Below, piece after piece: positions 53,724 through 63,055 of a stretch of DNA of 64,000 nt. Numbering within the stretch: position 1 is the first letter of the stretch; the number at the start of each line of letters is the position of its first letter. The notes beneath the pieces were generated by a model that searched no databases, was not told the origin of the DNA, and saw nothing but the letters and a program-made list of their open reading frames with translations. The translations under genes were made by a program, and so were the position numbers. Source of the stretch: CAZKAP01 sp964550895 (GTDB lineage Bacteria > Bacteroidota > Bacteroidia > Flavobacteriales > Flavobacteriaceae); NCBI GenBank assembly GCA_964550895.1, contig CAZKAP010000006.1, forward strand, positions 1 to 64,000, in the 5' to 3' direction.

Positions 53724-54751
53724 AACCCTCGGAAGGTCGGTCGTATTCTTTCATCATACCGGTATTCAACAGGCCGGAAGAAATCCGCGAGTTGCTAGAA
53801 AGTATGACCGGTCTGCGCGGAGGATTGGAGTTTGAAGTCGTTATAGTCGAAGACGGTTCTGAACAAACCTGTGAGGGAGTAGCGGCCCGGTTTAGCGAAG
53901 AATTGTCCATCAAGTACTTCATCAAGCCGAATACCGGACCCGGTGACAGCCGGAATTACGGTATGAAGCAGGCTACTGGCGATTATTTCCTGATACTGGA
54001 TTCCGATTGCCTTCTGCCCGCCGATTACCTGATTGCGGTGGACCGGGAACTCGAATCGGCTCCTGTGGACTGTTTCGGTGGACCGGATAGGGGCCATCGG
54101 GATTTTTCTGCGATACAGCAGGCGGTGAATTTTGCTATGACATCCTCCTGGTCCACCGGCGGCATACGCGGGAAGAAGCGATCGATCGACCGCTTTCAGC
54201 CCAGGAGCTTCAATATGGGGCTGTCCAGGGAGGCATTTGAGCGGAGTGGGGGTTTTGGAACTATACATCCCGGTGAGGACCCTGAATTGGTGATGAGGCT
54301 TTGGAAACTGGGATTAAGTTCCCGTCTTTTTCCCGAAGCATGGGTCATTCACAAGCGTCGTATTGACCTAACGGCCTTCCTTAGACAGGTATACCGTTTC
54401 GGACTCGCCCGACCCGTACTCAACCATTGGCATAAAGGATCCGGCCGATTTTTTTACTGGCTTCCGACGATTTTTCTGTTCGGTCTTTTGGCGGGCCTTG
54501 CGGAATTGCTACTCTTAAGGTCCGCGTATTTACTGGGCATTTATGGACTGTATCTGATTGCAGGTTTCGCTTTTTCCTGGATGCAATCCGGTTCTGTGCA
54601 TGCCGGCCTGCTCAGCATTCCGGCTATACTAGTGCAGTTTTGCGGATATGGATGGGGTTTTCTGAAGTCGTGGTTCTTGATTAACTTTAGTAACAAGGCA
54701 CCCGAGGACGCGGTTCCTGAACTGTTCAGATTTAAAATGGATGCGGAGTGA
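53720..54751 (+). CDS. Family 2 glycosyltransferase, membrane-anchored
   Basis: A 343-residue protein with a GT-A domain (SFIIPVFNRPEEIRELLESM, IVEDGS, DSDCLLPADYL as the DxD, and GEDPELVMRLWKLG) and two to three C-terminal TM segments (about 248-310). It transfers a sugar to an unknown acceptor at the inner membrane. It starts at TTG inside the fabI stop, so translation is coupled. Confidence 0.88.
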   Translation: MKPSEGRSYSFIIPVFNRPEEIRELLESMTGLRGGLEFEVVIVEDGSEQTCEGVAARFSEELSIKYFIKPNTGPGDSRNYGMKQATGDYFLILDSDCLLPADYLIAVDRELESAPVDCFGGPDRGHRDFSAIQQAVNFAMTSSWSTGGIRGKKRSIDRFQPRSFNMGLSREAFERSGGFGTIHPGEDPELVMRLWKLGLSSRLFPEAWVIHKRRIDLTAFLRQVYRFGLARPVLNHWHKGSGRFFYWLPTIFLFGLLAGLAELLLLRSAYLLGIYGLYLIAGFAFSWMQSGSVHAGLLSIPAILVQFCGYGWGFLKSWFLINFSNKAPEDAVPELFRFKMDAE

Positions 54752-55716
54752 TTAAGAAAATAATAAGCAGGATGGACCGGGGAGATTTCCGGGTATTCCT
54801 GGTTTTTCTCGGGATCTCGGCCCTGTTGTGGCTGTTGGCAACGCTGTCTGAGCGCTATGACGCCCGCGCGGCATTTCGTCTGAACCTGGTGAACTGTCCC
54901 GATACCCTGGGAATCTATGTGGAAGACCCTCCCTTACTGTATGCCCGACTGCGCACATCCGGTTTCCGGTTCCTTACAGGAGCCTATGGACGAAAGGCGC
55001 TGGATATTGACTTATCCCGGGTGGAGCAAAACAACGGTCGCTATTATTTGCTTCGTTCGCAAATGGGTAATATCGTCAACCGTAAGCTTCCTCAGGAAGT
55101 GGAGCTGCTCTCCCTGGAGCAGGATAGTTTTTACCTGCCGATCTATCTCAAGCATCGAAAGGAAATTCCCGTGCGATCCAATTTGAAGTACGAACTGGAA
55201 CAGAATTACCGGTTGGATGAAGAGCTCGAACTCGCGCCCGCAACGCTCATCGCCGAAGGTCCCGAGAGCGAGTTAGAGGGTCTCGAAGAAATATATACCG
55301 AAGCCCTTGAGCTGGGCAGGGTATCCGATGATATTAACCGCATAGTAACCGTAAACCGTCCCGATGAACTTATGAACGTCTCCCTGAGCGCGACCACCAT
55401 AAGGGTACACGGAAAGGTTCGCCGTTTCTCCGAACGGGTATTCCATATCCCCGTGACCATCGAAAACGAACCGGAAGGCTTCCGCCTCCGGCTCATACCA
55501 AGGGAAGTAAAGGTATTGTGCCAGGCCGGGCAGGACCGGCTCAATGACCTGGATGAATCCGGTTTCAGTGTGATCGCCGTGTTGCCGTCCAATGAGGTTG
55601 AGACCAGTTCTATGCAGAAGAAATTACCACTCACCATAGGCAGGGTTCCCGACAGCGTGTATTCCGTAAGGCTGCTCGAAAAGGAAGTCACCTATTTACT
55701 GGAACCCATTCAATAA
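54748..55716 (+). CDS. YbbR/CdaR-like protein
   Basis: A 322-residue protein with one TM (about 14-34) and a series of beta-rich YbbR-like repeats outside. In Firmicutes CdaR controls a diadenylate cyclase; no cyclase gene is beside it here. The GTG start overlaps the GT2 stop (GTGA). The downstream neighbour coaE is 20 bases away. Confidence 0.82.
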   Translation: MIKKIISRMDRGDFRVFLVFLGISALLWLLATLSERYDARAAFRLNLVNCPDTLGIYVEDPPLLYARLRTSGFRFLTGAYGRKALDIDLSRVEQNNGRYYLLRSQMGNIVNRKLPQEVELLSLEQDSFYLPIYLKHRKEIPVRSNLKYELEQNYRLDEELELAPATLIAEGPESELEGLEEIYTEALELGRVSDDINRIVTVNRPDELMNVSLSATTIRVHGKVRRFSERVFHIPVTIENEPEGFRLRLIPREVKVLCQAGQDRLNDLDESGFSVIAVLPSNEVETSSMQKKLPLTIGRVPDSVYSVRLLEKEVTYLLEPIQ

Positions 55717-55736
55717 AAAAGGGAAGGGAAAAGCAC

Positions 55737-56351
55737 ATGAACCTGATGGAGGAATATGGGAAAATCAGGGTAGGACTTACTGGCGGTATCGGAAGCGGTA
55801 AGAGTTACGTTTCCGGACTCCTCAAGGCTCTGGGGATACCCGTCTACGATTCGGATCGGGAGGCCAAGAGACTGATGAATGAAGAACCTGACCTGAAGCG
55901 GGGTATCGTCCGTTTACTCGGAGAGGATGCCTATCGCGGAGGAGCACTTCATCGGGCCTTCATAGCGGAAAAGGTGTTTTCGGATTCCGTATTGCTGGAG
56001 TCCCTAAACGCCCTGGTACATCCTGTTGTTCGGCAGGATTTCCTCCGCTGGGAAACCGTTCAGACAACCCGGGTGGTGGTTCAGGAATCCGCGTTGATCT
56101 TTGAAAATGGCATGGCTTCTCAATACCATCGCATCATACTGGTTACGGCACCCTTGACGCTTCGCGTGGCCCGGGTTTGCCTGCGGGACGACAGCCGGCC
56201 GGAAGAGGTGATGAAGCGGATTCGCAATCAGGCGCCCGACCGGCAGAAGCTTCCCTGTGCCGACTACTGGGTTTCCAACGTACTGCGCTCCGAGACCGAA
56301 CGACATGTCGGGCGGCTAAGCCTGCATTTGAGATCACTGCAATTGCAATGA
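55737..56351 (+). CDS. coaE: Dephospho-CoA kinase
   Basis: CoaE (204 aa) does the last step of CoA synthesis. The P-loop is GLTGGIGSGKS, with YDSDREAKRLM and ALVHPVVRQDF. It stands 5.6 kb downstream of coaBC in the same co-directional block. Confidence 0.94.
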   Translation: MNLMEEYGKIRVGLTGGIGSGKSYVSGLLKALGIPVYDSDREAKRLMNEEPDLKRGIVRLLGEDAYRGGALHRAFIAEKVFSDSVLLESLNALVHPVVRQDFLRWETVQTTRVVVQESALIFENGMASQYHRIILVTAPLTLRVARVCLRDDSRPEEVMKRIRNQAPDRQKLPCADYWVSNVLRSETERHVGRLSLHLRSLQLQ

Positions 56352-56364
56352 GGGGCTTCGGATT

Positions 56365-56412
56365 GTTAACTATTGGTTAAACGCTCTTTCCGCCCAAATG
56401 TTAAATTGTTAA
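56365..56412 (+). promoter_or_regulatory. Four GTTAA direct repeats upstream of the sensor kinase
   Basis: GTTAA occurs at 56365, 56376, 56400 and 56408 in the 71-base gap before the kinase gene. The first pair is 11 bases apart, the spacing seen for OmpR-family half-sites, the second pair 8. It may be an autoregulatory site for the response regulator encoded downstream. Confidence 0.45.
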
Positions 56413-56422
56413 ATTTACTCGA

Positions 56423-58009
56423 ATGAACAAGAGGTTATTCGTTGTACTCCTTGTCCTGATGAGCCTTTCCTTATTGGGCATCATCTTCGTTCAGTTGTAC
56501 TGGATTCGTTCCTCTTACCGGGATAAGGAGGAGCAATTCAGCAATATGGTGGCCGAGGTGCTGGACAACGTGGCCAAAAAGATCGAAGAGCGGGAGATCA
56601 ACGATTATTTTACCCGCCTGGCCGCCCAAATCGATAGTGCCGGGACACCGATTTCCAAAAAAATAAGCAACATACTCTTCGTAGAGCGGGACCTGAACAC
56701 GGATGAAATACTATTCTATTCACACGGCATACTGGAAGAACGCTACGATGTGGACAACTCCCTTTTCGAAGCCGATATGGGTTTTGGCGACAGTACAACG
56801 GTGAAGAACTTTATCAGTAAACGAACCAAAGCCATTTTCAGGGAAAGCCGGATCCTGGATGGCGCGGGCGGAGTTGAACTCACTCCCGTGGAGCAGCTCG
56901 AGAAACTCGGTGGACTGAGCAGCGTGGAAAAGGCCCAGTATGAGGATGTTTTTATGGAAAACGCCAAGACCATTCCCATACACCGCAGGGTCACCGACCA
57001 GGAGATACAGTTTCAGCTCAACAATGAACTAACCCACATGGGAATAGACCTGAGCTATGAGTACGGAATTGAGAGCAACGGTTTTCCGACCAAAGTGCGC
57101 TCCAAGGATTTCCGATTCAATTCGGAGGTGAAATATCGCGTGCCTATATTCCGGGATAGTGAGGGATATACCCCCTTCAGCCTGCTGCTGAGCTTTCCCA
57201 AGAAGGAAAAGTTCATCCTGAGCCGCATATTGGGTATGGTTGTATTGTCACTGATTTTCACGCTGATCATCCTGGTTGCCTATGCCGGAGCCATCTATCA
57301 GCTGCTCAGGCAGAAGAAGCTCTCGGAGATCAAGTCGGACTTCATCAACAACATGACCCATGAGTTCAAGACCCCCATAGCCACCATAAACCTGGCGGTG
57401 GCCTCGATGAATAATCCGGCGGCCCTGGAGGATAAGGATCGGCTGCAGCGTTATTTGGGCATGATACATGATGAGAACAAGCGCATGCTGGCACAGGTCG
57501 AAAACGTACTGAGGATTTCAAAGCTGGAGCGAAATCAACTGGATATCGACAAGGACCGGCAGGATGTGCACCAGCTCATAGAGGAAGCCGTAAGCAGTAT
57601 GGAATTGATTGTCAAGAACCGGGATGGCTACATCAGGACGCACCTCAGTGCCGAGCGAAGTGAAGTACTGGCGAATGCCATGCACTTCAAGAACGTGATT
57701 ACCAATATCCTGGACAACGCGATCAAGTATTCGCCTGAAAAACCGGAGATTGACGTATATACCGAAAACGGAAGGAATCAAATTTTGATTAAAGTACAGG
57801 ACAAGGGAGCCGGTATGAGCAAGGCCGTACTCCGAAAGGTGTTCGAGCAGTTCTACCGCGAGCAGACCGGAAACATTCACAATGTAAAAGGGCACGGTTT
57901 AGGTCTGGCCTACGTAAAAAAAATAGTGGAAGATCACCAGGGTGATGTTTACGCGGAGAGCGAAAAGGGAAAGGGCAGTACGTTCTTCATTAAACTCCCC
58001 ATAATTTAA
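56423..58009 (+). CDS. Sensor histidine kinase (RprX-like)
   Basis: A 528-residue membrane kinase. TM1 (about 5-27) and TM2 (about 272-294) flank a ~245-residue periplasmic sensor. The HisKA box FINNMTHEFKTPIA carries His313, followed by the N box (ITNILDNAIKYSP) and the ATP-lid motifs DKGAGMS and GHGLGLAYVKK. It is paired with the response regulator 6 bases downstream. The signal is unknown. Confidence 0.93.
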   Translation: MNKRLFVVLLVLMSLSLLGIIFVQLYWIRSSYRDKEEQFSNMVAEVLDNVAKKIEEREINDYFTRLAAQIDSAGTPISKKISNILFVERDLNTDEILFYSHGILEERYDVDNSLFEADMGFGDSTTVKNFISKRTKAIFRESRILDGAGGVELTPVEQLEKLGGLSSVEKAQYEDVFMENAKTIPIHRRVTDQEIQFQLNNELTHMGIDLSYEYGIESNGFPTKVRSKDFRFNSEVKYRVPIFRDSEGYTPFSLLLSFPKKEKFILSRILGMVVLSLIFTLIILVAYAGAIYQLLRQKKLSEIKSDFINNMTHEFKTPIATINLAVASMNNPAALEDKDRLQRYLGMIHDENKRMLAQVENVLRISKLERNQLDIDKDRQDVHQLIEEAVSSMELIVKNRDGYIRTHLSAERSEVLANAMHFKNVITNILDNAIKYSPEKPEIDVYTENGRNQILIKVQDKGAGMSKAVLRKVFEQFYREQTGNIHNVKGHGLGLAYVKKIVEDHQGDVYAESEKGKGSTFFIKLPII

Positions 58010-58015
58010 AAGAGT

Positions 58016-58726
58016 ATGGACGCAGAAAAAAAGAAAATTCTATTGGTCGAAGACGATCCCAACTTTGGTATCGTGCTCAAGGATTACCTGGCTATGAATG
58101 ATTTCGAGGTAGTTCACGCCAAGAACGGCATGGAAGGATTCGAAAAGTTTAAAAAAGACAAGTTCGATATCTGCATCCTGGATGTGATGATGCCGTACAA
58201 GGATGGCTTTACTCTGGCCAGGGAGATTCGGGAGAAGGACGAAAATGTGCCGATCATGTTCCTGACCGCAAAGACCATGAAGGAAGACGTCCTTAAGGGT
58301 TACAAGTCGGGAGCCGACGATTACCTCAACAAGCCTTTTGATTCCGAGGTGTTGCTCGCCAAGATTCAGGCCATACTGCAGCGAAAGTCCGCCGGTAGCC
58401 TGGAAGACAGCAAACAGTTTGAATTCCATATCGGAAACTTCCACCTGAATTCCAAGCTGCGCTTCCTGAAATACAAGGACGAGGAGCCGATTAAGCTTTC
58501 GCCTAAGGAGAATGATCTCTTGAGGTTGCTTGCCCTGCACGAGAATGATCTGATGCCCCGGGAACTCGCCCTGACCAAGATATGGAGGGATGATAATTAC
58601 TTCACCTCCCGGAGTATGGATGTTTATATTGCCAAGCTTCGCAAGTACCTCAAGCGGGATGACCTGGTGGAAATTCTCAATATCCACGGGGAAGGTTTCC
58701 GACTGGTGGTTAAAGGTGAGGGCTAA
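58016..58726 (+). CDS. OmpR-family response regulator (RprY-like)
   Basis: A 236-residue regulator: receiver domain with VEDDPN, the phosphoacceptor Asp56 in ILDVMMP, and the Lys in LNKPFD; then a winged-helix DNA-binding domain ending EILNIHGEGFRLV. It closely resembles RprY of Bacteroidota by its receiver. Its stop overlaps the stop of gntK by 4 bases. Confidence 0.93.
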   Translation: MDAEKKKILLVEDDPNFGIVLKDYLAMNDFEVVHAKNGMEGFEKFKKDKFDICILDVMMPYKDGFTLAREIREKDENVPIMFLTAKTMKEDVLKGYKSGADDYLNKPFDSEVLLAKIQAILQRKSAGSLEDSKQFEFHIGNFHLNSKLRFLKYKDEEPIKLSPKENDLLRLLALHENDLMPRELALTKIWRDDNYFTSRSMDVYIAKLRKYLKRDDLVEILNIHGEGFRLVVKGEG

Positions 58727-59256
58727 GACTCGTTTGCAAGGAATGCGGCCCTGAGCTGTAACAACTGTTCTTCTGTGGACTGATCGATGTCCACTACCAG
58801 GGCATTCCGGGGTTCCTCCAGGGTGTCGAACTGGGAGTGGAGCAGGGAAGCGGGCATAAAGTGTGAACGCCTCTGGTTCAGGCGCCTCAGTATAGTTTCG
58901 TATCCACCCTTGAGATATATAAACTCGATTTGGGTATGAAGGCCCCTGCCAAGCGTTTGTCTATATCTATCCCTGAGCGCCGAACAGGCGATGCAGCAGC
59001 CCCGCCCACCGCCTTCCAGAGAGCCCCGTGCGCGACGATTGAGCTCCTCAAGCCAAGGCTGGCGATCCCTGTCCGTGAGCGGCATGCCCGATTCCATTTT
59101 GGTGATGTTGTCAGGCGGGTGAAGCCGGTCGCCCTCGACAAAAGGGAGATTGAGCTCCTTCGCCCAGGCCATGCCGAGGGTCGACTTTCCGGAGCCCGAA
59201 ACACCCATGAAGACATATACCCGGGTCGGGAAGGCATTTGATGGGTTGGACTTCAT
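58723..59256 (-). CDS. gntK: Gluconokinase
   Basis: A 177-residue P-loop kinase phosphorylating D-gluconate. Walker A is GVSGSGKST, then EGDRLHPPDNITKM and PLTDRDRQPWL, all typical. It overlaps miaA by 4 bases (ATGA). No gluconate permease or edd/eda genes lie near. Confidence 0.92.
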   Translation of the reverse strand: MKSNPSNAFPTRVYVFMGVSGSGKSTLGMAWAKELNLPFVEGDRLHPPDNITKMESGMPLTDRDRQPWLEELNRRARGSLEGGGRGCCIACSALRDRYRQTLGRGLHTQIEFIYLKGGYETILRRLNQRRSHFMPASLLHSQFDTLEEPRNALVVDIDQSTEEQLLQLRAAFLANES

Positions 59257-60173
59257 ACGAGTTTAGCACTGATTTCCGAGGCCACTTCTCTGGGGTCCCG
59301 TTCCCAGTTCACCAGGGTTGCCGGATCGGATTGGCGCAGCCAGGTGAGCTGTCTTTTCGCATATCGGCGGGTGTTCTTTTTGATCTCCTCAACGGCCTGA
59401 TCCAGGGCGTAGCGCCCCTCCATATAGGCGAATATTTCACGGTATCCCACGGTCTGAAGGGCATTGAGATGCCGGTAGGGGTATAGGGACTCGGCCTCAG
59501 CCAGCAGCCCTCTTTCCATCATGGCGTCCACCCGCTGTTCGATACGCTGGTAGATGATTTGCCTGGGAGCGTCCATTCGCACATAACGATAAGTGAAGGG
59601 ACGCGCCGATCGGGGTGATTTCAGAAAATGAGAATAGGGCCTGCCTGAAGCTTCCGTTACAGACAGTGCACGTATCAGTCGATGCGGGTTTTGCCGGTCC
59701 ACCTGTCGGTAGTAGACCGGGTCGCGCTGAAGGAGTTCCCGCTGAAGGACTTCGAGGCCGCGCTGCCTGCCCGTTTCGACCCAGCGCTGCCTGATGTCTT
59801 CGGGTACATCTGGGAATTCATTCAGTCCCCGCAGCACGGCATCCACATAAAGTCCGCTCCCCCCACACAGGATCAGGACAGGATGTTTGGTCTGCAGGCG
59901 GACGATCAGATCGAGGGCATCCTGCTGATATGTCCCTGCATCGTAGGGTTGGTGGATACCGATATGATGGACAAAGAAATGACGTGCGTGTTCCTGTTCT
60001 TCCGGGGTGGGTGCAGCCGTGCCTATAGACATCTCGCGATAGAATTGTCTCGAGTCGGCCGAGAGTACCGGTGCACCGAAATGACGGGCCAGTGCGATGG
60101 CCAGAGAGGTCTTTCCTATGGCCGTGGGACCCACTACAGCCAAAATTTGGGGAGTTACATTTTTGCCCCGCAT
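59253..60173 (-). CDS. miaA: tRNA dimethylallyltransferase MiaA
   Basis: MiaA (306 aa) adds the isopentenyl group to A37 of tRNAs. The P-loop GPTAIGKTSLA, SADSRQFYREMSIGTAAPT and GGSGLYVDA are standard. The ATG at 60173 is chosen, which lies inside the end of the ion-channel gene (19-base overlap). Confidence 0.95.
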   Translation of the reverse strand: MRGKNVTPQILAVVGPTAIGKTSLAIALARHFGAPVLSADSRQFYREMSIGTAAPTPEEQEHARHFFVHHIGIHQPYDAGTYQQDALDLIVRLQTKHPVLILCGGSGLYVDAVLRGLNEFPDVPEDIRQRWVETGRQRGLEVLQRELLQRDPVYYRQVDRQNPHRLIRALSVTEASGRPYSHFLKSPRSARPFTYRYVRMDAPRQIIYQRIEQRVDAMMERGLLAEAESLYPYRHLNALQTVGYREIFAYMEGRYALDQAVEEIKKNTRRYAKRQLTWLRQSDPATLVNWERDPREVASEISAKLV

Positions 60174-60973
60174 TCGTAACAAAACTTTGCGCCGTCCCGA
60201 TGCCCTTCGGCCGAACAACTCGGGCAGCTCTGAGTGTTGGAATGGACCCCCTTTCCTCCAAAAATATTCCGTCCGGCCTGGGCGTATTCCGCGGTCACAA
60301 TTCCCGTCGGAACGGCAATGATTCCATAACCCAGTACCATGATCACCGAGGCAATGATTTGTCCCAGTGTAGTAACGGGAGCAATGTCGCCATAGCCGAC
60401 GGTGGTCAGGGTTACTATAGTCCAGTAGATGCTTCTCGGGATGCTTTCGAATCCCGACTCCTCACCCTCCACCATATACATAACCGTTCCGAGGATCACC
60501 GAAGCGATAACAATGGCAAGTATGAAGACCAGGATTTTTTCGCGACTGGATTTTAACGCTTTGCCGAGCCGGGAGGCCTCTCCGATAAACTTGACGAGCT
60601 TGAGTATTCTGAAAATCCGAAGGAGTCTCAGGGATCTCAGGGTGACCAGTATGTGGGTTCCTGCGATCACATAGGAGAGATAGAGGGGAATGGTCGATAT
60701 CAGATCAATAAGACCGTAGAAGCTCAGGATGTACTTGAGCGGGCGGCGTACGCTTACGATCCGGAGTATATACTCCAAGGTGAAGAAAACGGTGATGACC
60801 CATTCGATGGTCTTGAACTCTTCTGCGTACAGGTCGTTGAGATCAGGAACGGTCTCCAGCATCACCACCAGCGTACTGATCAGGATCATGATGATCAGGA
60901 CGATATCGAACAGCTTGCCCAGGGGCGTATCCGCTTCGTAAATGATTTCGTGCAGTTTGGATCTCAGTCCCAA
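60155..60973 (-). CDS. Voltage-gated potassium channel-like protein with a C-terminal zinc ribbon
   Basis: A 272-residue ion channel of the 6-TM type. S4 carries regularly spaced arginines (LRSLRLLRIFRILKLVKF), the pore filter is TVGYGD (near 195), and S6 follows. The C-terminus holds two Cys pairs, CPSC and CYEC, like a zinc ribbon, facing the cytosol. It starts at a TTG (60973). Confidence 0.88.
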   Translation of the reverse strand: MGLRSKLHEIIYEADTPLGKLFDIVLIIMILISTLVVMLETVPDLNDLYAEEFKTIEWVITVFFTLEYILRIVSVRRPLKYILSFYGLIDLISTIPLYLSYVIAGTHILVTLRSLRLLRIFRILKLVKFIGEASRLGKALKSSREKILVFILAIVIASVILGTVMYMVEGEESGFESIPRSIYWTIVTLTTVGYGDIAPVTTLGQIIASVIMVLGYGIIAVPTGIVTAEYAQAGRNIFGGKGVHSNTQSCPSCSAEGHRDGAKFCYECGAKM

Positions 60974-60984
60974 ATGACTAGGCT

Positions 60985-62358
60985 TTACTCGCTAAAATAC
61001 AGAGTTTTTACTGAACTCTTTTCCCGGAGATAGGTGTCTACCAGCAGGCGGGTGTGAAGATTATGCGGGAGCGGTCGCATGATTCTTTCGATGCGCTCCA
61101 AACTATTCAACTGGTAATTCAGGTCCGTATAGCCCATACCCGCAATTTTACCATTGAGAATAAAGACAAACCCCTTTTCTCCGGTTACCCTTCCGGAGTC
61201 CTGCAGCAAAACGGTCTTGTTTTTCAGGCTGAATCGGTTCAGTAGCTTCTGATAGCGCTGGTTGTAGGTCTCGGGTTCCTCGTCCATGCCCGGGTTGGTC
61301 CCATGCCCTTCCACAGGATGAACGGGACACACCGCACTGCTGGAAGGAAGTCCGCACTTCAGTGTGCATAGTTGCAGATCCTGACAGGATTCTGCCAGGA
61401 ACCTTTCCATTTCCTTTTGGTCCCGGAACACGAGTTCGCTCTCTTCCCAGTGGTCGCGATCGCCTTGAAGGAAACCCTCGTACCCATCTTGATCCATTAC
61501 CCGATGCAATACCCGGATTCCGGAGGTCGACTTGCCTTTTTTTCGGATGTACTTGGGCTTAGCCGACTTCTGTTCGGATCGGGCCTGTAGTTCGGCCAGA
61601 AGCAGAGTACCGCTGATCTCATGTTGGACGTTTCGGGCGTACTTCTGCAGGCTTCGGCTGAAGGTATCCCTACCGACGAAATGTTGGGTTACGGACTGGC
61701 GAACATCTGCTGAGGCCTCAACAAATAAGAGATTGCCCTGTTTGTCGTACAGTGAATACACCCCGGTGGAGGAGGGCAGGCCCCGCACCATCTTCAGCTG
61801 ATTGTCGCTGAGTTCTCCGGTCTCCTCGCTTCGCATCAGGGACCGTATCACGGCGGTACTGCCGTCTTTGAGCAGGAGGATCTTCAGGAGTTTTTGAGTG
61901 GCCAGGGCGTCTCCATAGGCACGATGACGATCGCTGACAGGGATGCCCAGAGATCTCGTTAGCTTTCCCAGGCTATGCGATTCTGCCTCCGGCAAGAGCT
62001 TCTGAGACAGGGCTACCGTACACAGGGTTGGGCGCTTAAAATCATATCCCAGGCGGGAGAACTCCGTCCTGAGAATGCGATAGTCGAAGGAGGCATTATG
62101 AGCTACCAAAACGGCATCCTCGGTGATTTCCAGGATTCGCCGGGCCACTTCGTAAAATTTGGGCGCAGCCTTCAGCATGGGTTCACTGATACCGGTAAGT
62201 TGTGAAACAAATGCCTGTATGGGACGCTCTGGATTGATCAGCGCGGAGAAGGTGTCCGTTATCTCCACCCCATCGAACCGGAAGATGGCAATTTCCATGA
62301 TGCCTTCTTCGTTGTACTTTCCTCCCGTACTCTCAATATCCAGGACCGCGTATTCCAT
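60985..62358 (-). CDS. DEDDh exonuclease with degenerate GIY-YIG module
   Basis: A 457-residue protein. The N-terminal DnaQ-like exonuclease (1-165) is intact: DIESTG, HNASFDYRIL and HRAYGDALATQ. A UvrC/Cho-like GIY-YIG module starts near 197 (GLPSSTGVYSLY), but the usual YIGKS is FVEAS and the conserved Arg in KKRV is missing (VRQSV). A C-terminal region (~300-457) of unknown type follows. It may be a DNA-repair exonuclease with a non-cutting GIY-YIG domain. Confidence 0.88.
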   Translation of the reverse strand: MEYAVLDIESTGGKYNEEGIMEIAIFRFDGVEITDTFSALINPERPIQAFVSQLTGISEPMLKAAPKFYEVARRILEITEDAVLVAHNASFDYRILRTEFSRLGYDFKRPTLCTVALSQKLLPEAESHSLGKLTRSLGIPVSDRHRAYGDALATQKLLKILLLKDGSTAVIRSLMRSEETGELSDNQLKMVRGLPSSTGVYSLYDKQGNLLFVEASADVRQSVTQHFVGRDTFSRSLQKYARNVQHEISGTLLLAELQARSEQKSAKPKYIRKKGKSTSGIRVLHRVMDQDGYEGFLQGDRDHWEESELVFRDQKEMERFLAESCQDLQLCTLKCGLPSSSAVCPVHPVEGHGTNPGMDEEPETYNQRYQKLLNRFSLKNKTVLLQDSGRVTGEKGFVFILNGKIAGMGYTDLNYQLNSLERIERIMRPLPHNLHTRLLVDTYLREKSSVKTLYFSE

Positions 62359-62364
62359 CTATAC

Positions 62365-63030
62365 CTATTTGGGCTTTTGGTTTCGGGGCCCGAATACGGA
62401 ACTCCCCAGGCGCAGCATGTTCGCTCCCTGCTTCAGGGCCAGGAGATAATCGCCACTCATGCCCATGGACAGGATATCAAAGCGATCCAATAATGGGGCA
62501 TATTGATCGAACAGGGACCGGAGTCTCCCGAATTCGCCCGAGACCTGCTCTTCATTATCGGTAAAGGTAGCCATACCCATTAGACCGCGAATGCGCACCC
62601 AGGGGAATGCGCCTCCCTGATAATCCTTGATCAGTTGGGAGAGTTCTTCCGCGTTCAGGCCGTATTTCGACTCTTCCTCGGCGATGTGCACCTGCAATAA
62701 ACAGTCGATAACGCGTTCAATTCGTTCACCCTGCTTATTGATTTCGGCAAGCAGACGAGAGCTGTCTACCGAATGTATCAGATGGACGAATGGAGCGATG
62801 TATTTCACCTTGTTGCGTTGGAGGTGTCCGATCATATGCCATTGGATGTCATCGGGCAGGGCCTCCTGTTTGTCGCAGAGTTCCTGAACCTTGTTTTCTC
62901 CGAATATGCGGATCCCCAGGTCGTAGGCCTTCTGCAGGACCGAAAGCGGCTGGGTCTTGGATACGGCAACCAGGGTGACCTCAGCGGGAAGCGTTGCCTG
63001 GATGTACTCCAATCGTTCCTTTAATTCCAT
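62365..63030 (-). CDS. PLP-homeostasis protein YggS
   Basis: A 221-residue PLP-binding TIM-barrel protein (YggS/PROSC). The PLP lysine is in LVAVSKTQP (near 26), with IFGENKVQEL, WHMIGHLQRNK and LSMGMSGDYLLAL. It buffers free PLP. I start it at the ATG at 63030. It is 6 bases before the exonuclease gene. Confidence 0.93.
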   Translation of the reverse strand: MELKERLEYIQATLPAEVTLVAVSKTQPLSVLQKAYDLGIRIFGENKVQELCDKQEALPDDIQWHMIGHLQRNKVKYIAPFVHLIHSVDSSRLLAEINKQGERIERVIDCLLQVHIAEEESKYGLNAEELSQLIKDYQGGAFPWVRIRGLMGMATFTDNEEQVSGEFGRLRSLFDQYAPLLDRFDILSMGMSGDYLLALKQGANMLRLGSSVFGPRNQKPK

Positions 63031-63055
63031 ATAATAGGTTCTTTTCGTCCCGTAT

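Noticed and set aside
56365..56412. CRISPR-like or satellite repeat
   Set aside because: Units are only five bases and unevenly spaced; an operator is a better reading.
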